From: UBA10449 sp005883585
GTDB lineage: Bacteria > Chloroflexota > Dormibacteria > Dormibacterales > Dormibacteraceae
Assembly (NCBI GenBank): GCA_005883585.1
Contig: VBFD01000015.1
Span: 1 to 24,707 of the forward strand
Length of the DNA: 24,707 nucleotides
Direction: 5' to 3'
Shown here: one piece after another, positions 1 to 7,426 of the stretch
Layout: each line of letters starts with the position of its first letter
Position numbering within the stretch: position 1 is the first letter of the stretch
Program-made: the position numbers and the translations under genes
The notes under the pieces: model-generated
Database searches by the model: none
Told to the model about the DNA's origin: nothing
What the model saw: only the letters and a program-made list of their open reading frames with translations

Positions 1-522
1 GCCAAAGCGCGAATGGACCTCGATCACCTTGCGGCCCTGGGCGCCCAGCAAACCGTTCGCTTTGAGCAGCGGGCGGAGAAGCGCCATGGCCTCCTCGCCG
101 GCGATCTTCGCGTTGCGGAGATGGACCGTCGAGCTCGCCGGCTTGATCTCGATCCACACGCCGGGATACGAGCCGAGAAGCTTCGCGGCCTCGGAGTTGA
201 ACTGTTCGAGGGCGCGTTTCTCCTCGGGATTCGGCGGCGGGAGCCCGCTGTCGCCGATCAGCCGCACGCCGGTCACCGGAACCAACCGCGACAGATCGTC
301 GTGAGTGCGGCTGCTCAGGACCACGACCTTCTTCAACAGGCGCGAGAGGCGCCGCAGCGCATCGAGCGCCCCCGGAAGCGCGGCCGATCGGGCTGGATCT
401 GGACCGATCTCGGCCAGCGTGCCGTCGAAGTCGGTCACCAGCATGACCTCGTTCGGGGACAGGCCCGATACCGGAGACTCTCGCCAGACGTCGGCGATCC
501 CCTCGAGCTCGGTCTTCACCAC
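1..522 (-). CDS. otsB: trehalose-6-phosphate phosphatase (3' end outside window)
   Basis: HAD-superfamily phosphatase that would dephosphorylate trehalose-6-phosphate to trehalose in the cytosol. About 174 codons are visible, and the C-terminal part runs off the window start. Motif I is MLVTDFDGTLAEIGPDP, with the nucleophilic Asp in DFDGT about 35 residues in. It is followed by motif II-like VVVLSSRTHDDLSRLV and by IGDSGL, matching the OtsB cap/core order. Later VWIEIKPASSTVHLRNA resembles the OtsB stretch that normally reads K..xxxHYR. I chose the GTG at 522 (a second GTG lies at 519); the frame is open back to the aidB stop at 565, so the start is uncertain. It lies 42 bp after aidB on the same strand and is probably the last visible gene of that run. 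The motif C-terminal to the cap cannot be checked. Confidence 0.85.
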   Translation of the reverse strand, partial: MVKTELEGIADVWRESPVSGLSPNEVMLVTDFDGTLAEIGPDPARSAALPGALDALRRLSRLLKKVVVLSSRTHDDLSRLVPVTGVRLIGDSGLPPPNPEEKRALEQFNSEAAKLLGSYPGVWIEIKPASSTVHLRNAKIAGEEAMALLRPLLKANGLLGAQGRKVIEVHSRFG

Positions 523-564
523 CTTATCTAACGTGAAACGAGGATCTCGGTGCGCTGTGGCGGT

Positions 565-2193
565 TCAGATGGCCGGCCGGTGTCGCTCCACGATCCCGGG
601 TAGACGCGAGCTCGGCGGCAGGGTGCCGAACGATCGACCTCCACCCGAATCGAGACGGGAAGCGCAGAACGCCTCGGCCACCGCGGGGTCGCCGTAGCGG
701 ACGAGGAGCGCCGCCTCGAGGGCGACGGCCATCAGCTCGACGACGGTGCGCGCGCGAGCCTCGGCATCGTCGCCGTCCGACAGCAGCTTCTTGAGGTTGC
801 GGACCGAATCGTCCAGCCTCGGGTCCATCCCGCGAACCTCGTCGAGCTCGTCGAGAAAAGCAAGGACCGACTGGGGCTCGCGATTCATCGCGCGCAGGAC
901 GTCGAGCGCGTTGACGTTTCCAGAGCCCTCCCAGATCGAATTGAGCGGCGCCTCGCGATACAGGCGCGGCATGATCGACTCCTCGACGTAGCCGTTGCCG
1001 CCGTGACACTCCAGCGCCTCGGCCACGACCGCGATCGCCCGCTTGCATGTCCAGTACTTCGCGACGGCAAGGGCGAGGCGCCTGAAGGACGCCTCTCGCG
1101 GATCGTCCGCGCGATCGAGCGCGCCGGCCAGGCGCATCATCAGCACGGTCGTCGCCTCCGACTCGACGGCAAGGTCGGCGAGCACGTTGACCATCAGCGG
1201 CTGTTCGCTCAGGAGGCGGCCGAACGCGCTGCGATGCGCGGTGTGGTGCGTGGCCTGCGCGACCGCCTGGCGCATCAGCGACGCCGAGCCGATGACACAG
1301 TCAAGGCGCGTGTGGTTGACCATGTCGATGATCGTTCTGACGCCCTTCCCCTCTTCCCCCACCATCACGGCCCACGCGCCGTCCAGCTCGATCTCGGCTG
1401 ACGCGTTGGAGCGGTTGCCGAGCTTGTCCTTCAAGCGCTGGATGTGGAACTCGTTGCGAGTGCCGTCGTCGAGGACGCGCGGCAGAAGGAAGCACGAAAG
1501 ACCACCCGGCGCCTGGGCGAGGACGAGGAACGCATCGCACATGGGCGCGGAGCAGAACCACTTGTGCCCGGTGAGCATGTATTCGCCATCGGCCCCGGCC
1601 GGCTCCGCTCGTGTGGTGTTGGCGCGCACGTCCGACCCGCCCTGTTTCTCGGTCATCGCCATTCCCAGCAACACGCCCCGCTTGCCGGTCGGCGGGCGCA
1701 GGCCTGGGTCGTAGTCGAGAGTTGTCATCAGCGGCTCCCAGCGCTCCGCGACGTTGGGTTGGTTGCGCAACGCCGGGATGGCGGCGTAGGTCATCGAGAC
1801 CGGGCACCCATGCCCACCTTCCACCTGCGACCACACATAGAACGCTGCGGCCCGTGCGGCGTGGGCGCCCGGGCGCGGCTCGCGCCAGGGCAGTGCATGG
1901 AGGCCGTTGCCGATCGCGACCTCCATGAGTCGGTGCCACGCGGGATGGAACTCCACCTCATCGATGCGATTCCCGAAGCGGTCGTGGGTGTGGAGCTGGG
2001 GCGGGTTGGAGTTGGCCTGGAAGCCCCATGCGATCGCCTCTTCGGTGCCCGCACGCCGGCCGAGCTCGTGGACGAGGTCGTATGCCCAGGAGCCACCTTC
2101 GCGCTCGAGCGACTCACGCAGCGGCAGGTCCGCGTCGAAAAGGTTGTAGCCGACGAGGGGCGGCGGCTGGTTGGTCACGCCATGCGTCGCCAC
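565..2193 (-). CDS. aidB: AidB-like acyl-CoA dehydrogenase (alkylation-response family)
   Basis: Flavin acyl-CoA dehydrogenase of the AidB branch: 542 aa against 541 for E. coli AidB, colinear by recall over the whole length. Recognisable blocks in order: N-terminal TNQPPPL.GYNL, ANxNPPxL, FHPAWH, MAMTEKQGGSDVRANTTRAE (flavin/substrate loop), GHKWFCSAPM, GGLSCFLLPR, RLKDKLGNRSNAS, and C-terminal ECHGGNGYVEES.MPRLYRE and NSIWEGSGN. E. coli AidB binds DNA and is induced by alkylation damage; its true substrate is unknown, so the role here is inferred. The start is a GTG at 2193, 9 bp after the stop of the winged-helix regulator gene, so the two are probably cotranscribed. No ada or alkyltransferase gene lies nearby. 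Confidence 0.93.
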   Translation of the reverse strand: MATHGVTNQPPPLVGYNLFDADLPLRESLEREGGSWAYDLVHELGRRAGTEEAIAWGFQANSNPPQLHTHDRFGNRIDEVEFHPAWHRLMEVAIGNGLHALPWREPRPGAHAARAAAFYVWSQVEGGHGCPVSMTYAAIPALRNQPNVAERWEPLMTTLDYDPGLRPPTGKRGVLLGMAMTEKQGGSDVRANTTRAEPAGADGEYMLTGHKWFCSAPMCDAFLVLAQAPGGLSCFLLPRVLDDGTRNEFHIQRLKDKLGNRSNASAEIELDGAWAVMVGEEGKGVRTIIDMVNHTRLDCVIGSASLMRQAVAQATHHTAHRSAFGRLLSEQPLMVNVLADLAVESEATTVLMMRLAGALDRADDPREASFRRLALAVAKYWTCKRAIAVVAEALECHGGNGYVEESIMPRLYREAPLNSIWEGSGNVNALDVLRAMNREPQSVLAFLDELDEVRGMDPRLDDSVRNLKKLLSDGDDAEARARTVVELMAVALEAALLVRYGDPAVAEAFCASRLDSGGGRSFGTLPPSSRLPGIVERHRPAI

Positions 2194-2202
2194 GGCTACA
2201 GG

Positions 2203-2526
2203 CTAACCCTGACCGCCGGCCGCCTCGACCCACTCGACGCTCGCTATGTCGCGCAAGGCTGCGAGATGCCGCTCGAACGCCCGACGGCCGCCCTTGGTGA
2301 GCGACAGCCACGTGCGCGGCCACTTGCCGACGAACCCCTTGTGGACCTTGACGTGGCCGGCTTGCTCGAGGGCGCTCACCTGCTTCGACAGCACCGAATC
2401 GCTGACCTCGACATGGTCCCTGACAAAGCCGAACTCAGCCTTGGTAGCCGCCGCCAGCAAGGCCATGATCGAGAAGCGAACCGGATGGCCCAGCAGGTCG
2501 TCCAGCTCGTGGCGTGGGTGGCTCAC
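2203..2526 (-). CDS. small winged-helix transcriptional regulator
   Basis: A 107-aa single-domain DNA-binding protein of the MarR-like/HTH_27 winged-helix type. Visible features: HELDDLLGHPVRFSIMALL (helix 1), then FGFVRDHVEVSDSVLSKQVSALEQAGHVKV (helix-turn-helix with recognition helix), a wing with KGFVGKWPRTWLSLTKGGRRAFERHL, and a short C-terminal helix. I chose the GTG at 2526 because it overlaps the upstream gene's stop as GTGA; a longer reading to 2871 would run through the membrane-protein gene in another frame. Translational coupling to the membrane protein suggests a regulator/membrane-partner pair, a common arrangement for this family. Its likely target is the palindrome at 2987-3009, which would make it auto-regulatory and controlling aidB and otsB as well (inference). 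Confidence 0.85.
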   Translation of the reverse strand: MSHPRHELDDLLGHPVRFSIMALLAAATKAEFGFVRDHVEVSDSVLSKQVSALEQAGHVKVHKGFVGKWPRTWLSLTKGGRRAFERHLAALRDIASVEWVEAAGGQG

Positions 2527-2969
2527 CGCCGCCCGAACAGCCACGTCGCGACCAGCAGCGGGATGACCGCCACCGCGACGGTGCCACCGAAGTGGATCCC
2601 GGGCGCGTGCGGTCCCCACCACCCCGTGGCGATGCTCAGCCAGATGACGATCCCGTTCCAGACGAGAAAGGCCGCCATCGCACCGACGAACCACAGGACC
2701 GCGGCCCGACTCCAGGCCTTCACGCGCCAGCCCAGGTATATGGCCAAGACCAGGGCGACGAGGAATGTGATGAGCAGCGCGGTGCCGATCGGCCTGCTCC
2801 CTTGCCGCGGGTTGAAGCTCAACAGGATCCCGGTGACCACATACATCGCTGCGATGAGCAGAAGGGTCCATCGCAGCTGCCTCTCCGACTGCCGCACCGT
2901 CGCGGCGCGGCCCTTGGCTTCGTCAAGCAACGCGCGAGCATCCTGTGGTGTCGGTGATGTCTCAGTCAT
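2523..2969 (-). CDS. four-helix integral membrane protein of unknown function
   Basis: 148 aa. A soluble N-terminal stretch (about 1-32, with DARALLDEAKGRAATVRQSE) precedes four hydrophobic segments at roughly 33-50, 60-80, 90-110 and 125-145. The protein ends FGRR. No enzymatic motif is seen. The N-terminus and its partnership with a winged-helix regulator resemble small membrane proteins often paired with HTH_27 regulators. An upstream ATG-like start at 3005 is possible, but it would lie inside the palindrome at 2987-3009, so the ATG at 2969 is preferred. It is the first gene of the run leading to the regulator, aidB and otsB. I do not recognise a specific function. Confidence 0.75.
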   Translation of the reverse strand: MTETSPTPQDARALLDEAKGRAATVRQSERQLRWTLLLIAAMYVVTGILLSFNPRQGSRPIGTALLITFLVALVLAIYLGWRVKAWSRAAVLWFVGAMAAFLVWNGIVIWLSIATGWWGPHAPGIHFGGTVAVAVIPLLVATWLFGRR

Positions 2970-2986
2970 GCTGCCTACCGTAGCAC

Positions 2987-3009
2987 CTACTTTCCATTTT
3001 GGCAAGTAG
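2987..3009. promoter_or_regulatory. imperfect 23-bp palindrome, candidate operator of the wHTH-aidB run
   Basis: The outer arms CTACTT and AAGTAG pair perfectly and the inner arms CCA/TGG also pair; 9 of 11 base pairs match around a central T. It sits 18 bp upstream of the chosen start of the membrane-protein gene (2969), in AT-richer DNA than its surroundings. The position and the nearby winged-helix gene suggest autoregulation. Binding itself is inferred. Confidence 0.55.
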
Positions 3010-3025
3010 TTTCCACGACGATCTT

Positions 3026-4069
3026 TTAGTTCAACTCGTCGTTGAGCTCGGCCACGAGGCGCAGCTGGCGCTGGCGCTCCTCTGCGTCGAAGGCCATCGG
3101 CGAGACGATCAGAGTCTCGACACCTGCATCCCGAAATGCGTGGAGCCGTTCCCGCGCGCGGTCTGGGGGACCGGCGATGCAGGTCATGTCGATCAGCTCG
3201 TCCGGGAGGGCCTCCATCGCTGCTGCCCGCTTGCCGTCCAGGTACAGCTCCTGCACCTCGCGGGCGGCAGCCTCAAATCCATACGAGGAGACGAGCTTGT
3301 TGTAGAAGTTCTGCTCGCGTGAGCCCATGCCGCCGACATACAGGGCGAGCATGGGGCGCATGGAGTCGCGCGCTGATGCCACGTCGTCGCTGATCATCAC
3401 GTTGACGGTCGGGCAGATCCGAAAATCGTCCAGCGAGCGCCCGCCGCGGGCGGCTCCTTCTTCGAGCGGCACTCGCAGCTTCGAGACGTGCTCGGGCGAG
3501 AAGAACACCGGCAGCCAGCCATCGGCGATCTCGCCCGCGAGAGCGACGTTCTTGGGGCCGAGCACCGCCAGGTAGATGGGGATGCTCTCTTGGACGGGCC
3601 GAATGGTGAGCTTGAGGACCTTGCCAGGTCCGTCCGGGAGGGGTAGCTCGAGCGTCTCACCGTGGTACTCGACCTTCTTGTGCGCGAGAGCCATGCGCAC
3701 GACCGCGACGTAGTCGCGGGTCCGCTCGACCTGGCGCGGAAAGCGCACCCCATGCCAGCCCTCGGATACCTGGGGACCGGACGTGCCGAGGCCGAGCAGC
3801 ATGCGCCCGCCGGAAAGCTGATCGATGGTGGCCGCCGTCATCGCCGTCATGGCCGCGCTGCGAGCAGGGATCTGGAAGATGCCCGCCCCGAGCTTGATGC
3901 GGCTGGTGCCTGCCGCGAGCCATGCCAGCACTGACGCGGCGTCCGAGCCGTACGCCTCGGCGGACCAGATTGAGTCGTAGCCGAGGTCTTCGGCGGTGCG
4001 GGCGATCTGCAGCTGGTCGGCGGCAGTCAGCCCCATCCCCCAGTAACCGACCTGTACCCCGAGCTTCAC
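3026..4069 (-). CDS. LLM-class (probably F420-dependent) oxidoreductase
   Basis: 347-aa TIM-barrel flavin/F420 oxidoreductase of the luciferase-like monooxygenase superfamily. Typical landmarks: KLGVQVGYWG (strand 1), AEDLGYDSIWSAEAYGSDA, ASVLAWLAAGTSRIKLGAGIFQIPARSAAMTAMTAATIDQLSGGRMLLGLGTSGPQVSEGWHG (cofactor/phosphate pocket), PIYLAVLGPKNVALAGEIADGWLPVFFSPEH, and C-terminal DEL.D...IAGPPDRARERL. This is the pattern of actinobacterial F420-dependent enzymes; the substrate cannot be read. The start is the GTG at 4069, because a strong Shine-Dalgarno sequence (GGGGAGG) lies about 6 nt upstream. The alternative start at 4084 would leave the SD inside the gene. It is divergent from the SHOCT gene. 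Confidence 0.9.
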   Translation of the reverse strand: MKLGVQVGYWGMGLTAADQLQIARTAEDLGYDSIWSAEAYGSDAASVLAWLAAGTSRIKLGAGIFQIPARSAAMTAMTAATIDQLSGGRMLLGLGTSGPQVSEGWHGVRFPRQVERTRDYVAVVRMALAHKKVEYHGETLELPLPDGPGKVLKLTIRPVQESIPIYLAVLGPKNVALAGEIADGWLPVFFSPEHVSKLRVPLEEGAARGGRSLDDFRICPTVNVMISDDVASARDSMRPMLALYVGGMGSREQNFYNKLVSSYGFEAAAREVQELYLDGKRAAAMEALPDELIDMTCIAGPPDRARERLHAFRDAGVETLIVSPMAFDAEERQRQLRLVAELNDELN

Positions 4070-4087
4070 GAAGCACCTCCCCACCGG

Positions 4088-4117
4088 TTGAATCGCATCT
4101 GGTCAGACGAGTGTATT
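4088..4117 (+). promoter_or_regulatory. candidate housekeeping promoter for the SHOCT gene
   Basis: TTGAAT at 4088-4093 and TGTATT at 4112-4117 are separated by 18 bp, each matching 4 of 6 consensus bases. They lie 36 bp before the GTG start at 4154. This is a consensus match only. Confidence 0.35.
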
Positions 4118-4153
4118 GTCGTATTGGCATCGATCACTCACGGAGGTTGTGAA

Positions 4154-4429
4154 GTGGATTACAACGGGCCCGGTTTCATGCCCATGGGGTTTCACCTCTT
4201 CTTGATGCTGCCCCTCCTGCTCATCTTCGCGATTGCCCTTGCAGTACTTGTCATCTGGGCGGTGCGGGCATCGGGCCGGCCCGCATATCCAATCGGTCAG
4301 CCACCGATGCCGCCCCCGCCACGCGAGACGCCTCTCGAGATCCTAGCGCGGCGATTTGCTTCGGGAGAATTAAGCGCGGAAGACTACGAGCGCGCCCGGG
4401 ATCTGCTCGGAGGCGGCAGCAAGACCTAG
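4154..4429 (+). CDS. small SHOCT-domain membrane protein
   Basis: 91 aa. A short N-terminus rich in Gly/Met (DYNGPGFMPMG) precedes one hydrophobic helix (about 14-37, FLMLPLLLIFAIALAVLVIWAV), a Pro-rich linker (PPMPPPPRE), and a C-terminal SHOCT motif, PLEILARRFASGELSAEDYERARDLL. SHOCT is a short domain thought to mediate oligomerisation, frequent in small bacterial membrane proteins. The GTG at 4154 is chosen because GGAGG lies 7 nt upstream; a TTG at 4088 would bury that SD. It is monocistronic, convergent with mntH (12-bp gap). Confidence 0.85.
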   Translation: MDYNGPGFMPMGFHLFLMLPLLLIFAIALAVLVIWAVRASGRPAYPIGQPPMPPPPRETPLEILARRFASGELSAEDYERARDLLGGGSKT

Positions 4430-4441
4430 ACGCCGGCGCGA

Positions 4442-5806
4442 TCAGCGACCGCTCACCAGCAGGAAAATCAGGAACACGTTCAGGCTGAGGATCACGCCGA
4501 TCACAACGGTCGCGAGTGCCGTGGTTGAGCGCTTGTTGACCAGCGTCCCCATGAGGCCGCGGTCGCGGCAGAACACCAGGAGCGGGATGAGGGCGAAGGG
4601 GATCCCGAATGACAGCACGACCTGACTGAGGACGAGCGCTCGCGAAGGGTCGAGGCCGATCGCGATCACGACCAACGCTGGCGCCATGGTGATCGCCCTG
4701 CGCAGAAACAGTGGAATCTGGCGGTGAATGAAACCCTGCATGACCACCTGCCCCGCCAACGTTCCTACCGAGGAGGACGACAGGCCAGAGGCAAGCAGGC
4801 CGAGGCCGAAGAAGATGTCCGCTCCGTGGTCGAGCGTGTGGCCGAGCGCTCGGAAGGCCGCGTCAAGGTTTGCAACGCTGATGTTGTGAGCGTGCAGGGC
4901 GGCGGCCGCGATGGTCAGCATCGCGATGTTGATGAGTCCCGCCAGGCCCATCGCGATGATCACGTCCCACTTCTCGAAGTTGAAGATCTTCTTCTGCTCG
5001 TCCTCGGTCGCACCCACCACCCGCCGCTGGGTGAGGGCGGAGTGCAGGTAGATCACGTGCGGCATCACGGTCGCGCCGAGGATGCCGGCGCCTAGCAGGA
5101 CGCTCTCGGTGCCGTCGAATCGAGGGGTGACGAGGCCGGCCGCCACCGCGCCCACAGCCGGCCGCGCCAACACGACCTCGAACGCGAACGCAGCCACGAT
5201 GACGCCGACCAGGACCGTGATCACGGCCTCGAAGCCGCGGAAGCCGCGAGACTGCAGCGACAGGATCCCGAACGCGGCGAACGCGGTGATGATGCCGGCC
5301 GTGAACAGCGGGATCGACGGGAAAAGCAGGTGGATGCCGATGGCGGCGCCGATGAACTCCGCGAGATCGGTGGCCATGGCGACCACCTCCGCCTGCATCC
5401 ACAGGCCGACCACAGCGGGGTATGGGAACTTCTGGCGGCAGACTTCGGCAAGGTTCAGCCCGGTTGCGATTCCGAGCTTGGCGCTCATGGACTGGACGAG
5501 CATCGCCATGAGGTTGGCCGCGAGCACGACCCAGAGCAGCATGTAGCCGAACTGCGCGCCGCCCGCGATGTTGGTGGCGAAGTTGCCTGGGTCGACATAG
5601 GCAACCGACGCGACGAATGCGGGGCCGAGGAAGGGCAGCAGCGCGCGGAACCCGCGGGTCTGGCCTGAGAGCGCCTTTTCCGCCGCACGCAGCACCCGTG
5701 CTTCGCCAGGGAGGGCGACGACAGCCGGCGGCACCTTCGCTTTCGCCGCCGACGGCGGTGCGGAAGGCGGCTCGGTGATTACGGGTATCGGCGCGGGTTC
5801 GGCCAA
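4442..5806 (-). CDS. mntH: NRAMP-family Mn2+/Fe2+ symporter
   Basis: 454-aa proton-coupled divalent-metal importer with 11 predicted membrane helices. The metal-site signature DPGN is at residues 72-75 in helix 1 (FVASVAYVDPGNFATN), and the second metal-site helix carries VMPHVIYLHSALTQ (MPH at 248-250). QAEVVAMATDLAEFIGAAIG is the conserved helix 3 block. The N-terminal 50 residues are Pro/Ala-rich and longer than in E. coli MntH. The start lies 3 bp after the dtxR-family stop, so the pair forms a tight operon. Expression is expected to fall when Mn or Fe is plentiful, through the boxes upstream of the regulator. Substrate preference (Mn over Fe) is inferred from the family and the regulator's metal ligands. 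Confidence 0.93.
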   Translation of the reverse strand: MAEPAPIPVITEPPSAPPSAAKAKVPPAVVALPGEARVLRAAEKALSGQTRGFRALLPFLGPAFVASVAYVDPGNFATNIAGGAQFGYMLLWVVLAANLMAMLVQSMSAKLGIATGLNLAEVCRQKFPYPAVVGLWMQAEVVAMATDLAEFIGAAIGIHLLFPSIPLFTAGIITAFAAFGILSLQSRGFRGFEAVITVLVGVIVAAFAFEVVLARPAVGAVAAGLVTPRFDGTESVLLGAGILGATVMPHVIYLHSALTQRRVVGATEDEQKKIFNFEKWDVIIAMGLAGLINIAMLTIAAAALHAHNISVANLDAAFRALGHTLDHGADIFFGLGLLASGLSSSSVGTLAGQVVMQGFIHRQIPLFLRRAITMAPALVVIAIGLDPSRALVLSQVVLSFGIPFALIPLLVFCRDRGLMGTLVNKRSTTALATVVIGVILSLNVFLIFLLVSGR

Positions 5807-5809
5807 CCG

Positions 5810-6493
5810 TTAACGCCGCTCGACGAACAATGCGCGCGCGAGTCCGAGCGGAACGCTCACCCTGCGGCCTTTCATGCGGACGTCGATGGGCCCTTCGTAC
5901 TCGCTCGGGGCCACCACCTCGACGTGGGTGCCGGGCAGCAGGCCGCGGCGCTCGAGCTCGCGCAGCCGCCGTGGGTCGTCATCCGATACGCCCTGCACGA
6001 TCACCCTCTCCCCCGCACGGCATTCGCTGAGCGGGCGCTCGCTCACCGGGCGAACCTTCCCGGCCAGCGTGGGAATGGCATGGCCGTGAGGGTCGAGCTC
6101 GGGCCGTCCGAGCAGCTCGAAGATCCTCTGCTCCATGCGCTCCGAGATCACGTGCTCGAGACGCTCTGCCTCCTCGTGGACCTCGTCCCAGCTGTAGCCG
6201 AGGACCTGAACCAGGAACATCTCCAGAAGGCGGTGGTGCCGGACGAGCTCGAGCGCGACCTTCCTGCCCTCGCGGGTGAGCTGCTGGCCGCGGTAGCGGT
6301 CGTGTTCGACCAGCCCCTGGGCGGTGAGCCGCGTCACCATCTCGCTGACCGACGGCGAGGAGATGCCGAGGCGCTGCGCGAGGTCGCGCGTCGGGACCGG
6401 GCGGCTGTCGCCGTGAAGGTGGTAGAGCGCCTTCAGGTAGTCCTGCTGCGACCGGGTGAAGGTGCTGCGCCGGGTGAGCTCGACCGTGGACAA
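5810..6493 (-). CDS. DtxR-family metal-dependent repressor, MntR-like ligand set
   Basis: 227 aa: winged helix (about 12-70, with LAQRLGISSPSVSEMVTRLTAQGLVEHDRYRG), dimerisation/metal domain (about 71-140, with RHHRLLEMFLVQVLGYSWDEVHEEAERLEHVISERMEQRI), and a C-terminal FeoA/SH3-like domain (about 150-227). Aligned by eye with DtxR, Met10 is replaced by Asp (QQDYL) and Cys102 by Glu (EEAERLEH). Both are changes seen in Mn-sensing MntR proteins. Glu11 of B. subtilis MntR is Lys here. The annotated start is a TTG at 6493 with no strong SD; the true start could lie slightly downstream. It is the first gene of the regulator-mntH operon and is likely autoregulated. Confidence 0.9.
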   Translation of the reverse strand: MSTVELTRRSTFTRSQQDYLKALYHLHGDSRPVPTRDLAQRLGISSPSVSEMVTRLTAQGLVEHDRYRGQQLTREGRKVALELVRHHRLLEMFLVQVLGYSWDEVHEEAERLEHVISERMEQRIFELLGRPELDPHGHAIPTLAGKVRPVSERPLSECRAGERVIVQGVSDDDPRRLRELERRGLLPGTHVEVVAPSEYEGPIDVRMKGRRVSVPLGLARALFVERR

Positions 6494-6510
6494 GACCTAG
6501 GCTTTCCTAA
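6492..6510 (-). promoter_or_regulatory. weak second DtxR-type box overlapping the regulator start
   Basis: On the minus strand TTAGGAAAGCCTAGGTC keeps the left half and centre of the iron-box consensus (about 11 of 17 positions). It lies immediately over the start codon of the DtxR-family gene. It is weaker than the box at 6541-6559 and could be chance. Confidence 0.35.
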
Positions 6511-6540
6511 AAGTGATCACCGGCGAACCTACCATTAAAT

Positions 6541-6559
6541 GTAGGTTAGCCTAACTTTG
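6541..6559 (-). promoter_or_regulatory. iron-box-like DtxR/IdeR operator
   Basis: The 19-mer from 6541 has the core AGGTTAGCCTAAC and matches TTAGGTTAGSCTAACCTAA at 15 of 19 positions by my count. It lies about 48 bp upstream of the DtxR-family start. The left arm GTAGGTT (6541-6547) also forms a perfect 7-bp inverted repeat with AACCTAC at 6526-6532 (8-nt spacer), so a second dimer might bind next to it. Confidence 0.75.
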
Positions 6560-6598
6560 CACCACGGCGCAACTAGTTAAGAGAAATTTGCTCCGGGC

Positions 6599-7393
6599 TT
6601 AAACGCAGGCCCCGGTGGAGGTCGAGGCGGGGTTGTAGCTCACGCTCACGTTCGGCGTCACGCTCACATTGCTTCCCTTGGTCGTGAAGACGCTCAAGTA
6701 ATCGGCGCAGCCTTCGGCCTTGTGAAAGTCGTAGTTGACACTGGTGACGTCTGTCCAGGTGATCTCAGCGCCCGAGTGGTGCATGCAGTAATTCGTGTTC
6801 CCGACCCCGTTGTCGATGCACTCGACCGCCTTCCCCCACTGCTCGAACGTGAGGATGCTCACCGTCATCGGGCCATTCGAGGTTGCGACGAGGTGGTACG
6901 TGAACGTGTCCGGTATGCCCCCGGCCAGGTACCAGCTGGGGTTCTTCAGGACCTGAGGGACGTTCCAGATCGTAAGCGTGGGGTGCTCCAGCTCCGCCCG
7001 CACCGTGGCGAGCTCACCGAGCGTCGCGGTGAGGTTGGTCTGGGTCGTTGCCAGCTGAGTCGCCAGCGACTTGTTCTGAGCCTGCAGCGACCTGTTCTGG
7101 CTGTTGACCTGGTTGGCGGTGTTCTGAAACGTGGTGTCGTCCAGGTACAGGAGCGCAAGACCGCCGGCGGTGAACAGGAGCGCGCCCGCGAGCGCGGCCG
7201 TCCACAAACGCGGTCCCAACGGCCTCGAGATGCGCACAGGCCGGGGCGCCGGCCGAGTTGGCACCGGCCACGGCGTGGCGTCGAACTCGGCGGCCGGTAA
7301 CGCCTCGGGAACCTCCTCGGCGTGGACAGGCGGGCCTTCGACGGCGGGCTCTGTCTCCGACATGGTTTCGTCCATGCTGCTCGAGGCCATCAT
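6599..7393 (-). CDS. single-pass membrane protein with coiled coil and exported domain
   Basis: 264 aa, not recognised as a family. The N-terminal 60 residues are acidic then Pro-rich (PVPTRPAPRPVRI), probably cytosolic. One membrane helix is at about 63-84 (LWTAALAGALLFTAGGLALLYL). A Gln/Asn/Leu-rich coiled coil runs from about 88 to 135 (QVNSQNRSLQAQNKSLATQLATT). The C-terminal 130 residues look extracellular, with four Cys (ECIDN, NYCMHH, EGCADY, GACV) that could form disulfides. The start could be either ATG of the ATG-ATG pair at 7393/7390, or the ATG at residue 7. It lies 33 bp downstream of the lipoprotein gene on the same strand, so the two may be cotranscribed and act at the cell surface. 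Confidence 0.7.
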   Translation of the reverse strand: MMASSSMDETMSETEPAVEGPPVHAEEVPEALPAAEFDATPWPVPTRPAPRPVRISRPLGPRLWTAALAGALLFTAGGLALLYLDDTTFQNTANQVNSQNRSLQAQNKSLATQLATTQTNLTATLGELATVRAELEHPTLTIWNVPQVLKNPSWYLAGGIPDTFTYHLVATSNGPMTVSILTFEQWGKAVECIDNGVGNTNYCMHHSGAEITWTDVTSVNYDFHKAEGCADYLSVFTTKGSNVSVTPNVSVSYNPASTSTGACV

Positions 7394-7426
7394 CCCACCA
7401 TCGGCGTCAGATACGAAACCGCGGGC

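Noticed and set aside
2526..2871. Longer N-terminus for the winged-helix regulator
   Set aside because: The extension reads another frame through the well-supported membrane-protein gene; the GTG at 2526 with GTGA overlap gives a complete domain.
3005..3005. Upstream start of the small membrane protein
   Set aside because: It lies inside the palindrome and would add only 12 residues without a Shine-Dalgarno sequence.
1444..3009. Long plus-strand open frame of 521 codons
   Set aside because: It lies antisense to aidB, the regulator and the membrane-protein genes, all with clear family motifs; its translation has no recognisable domain and is the usual high-GC shadow.
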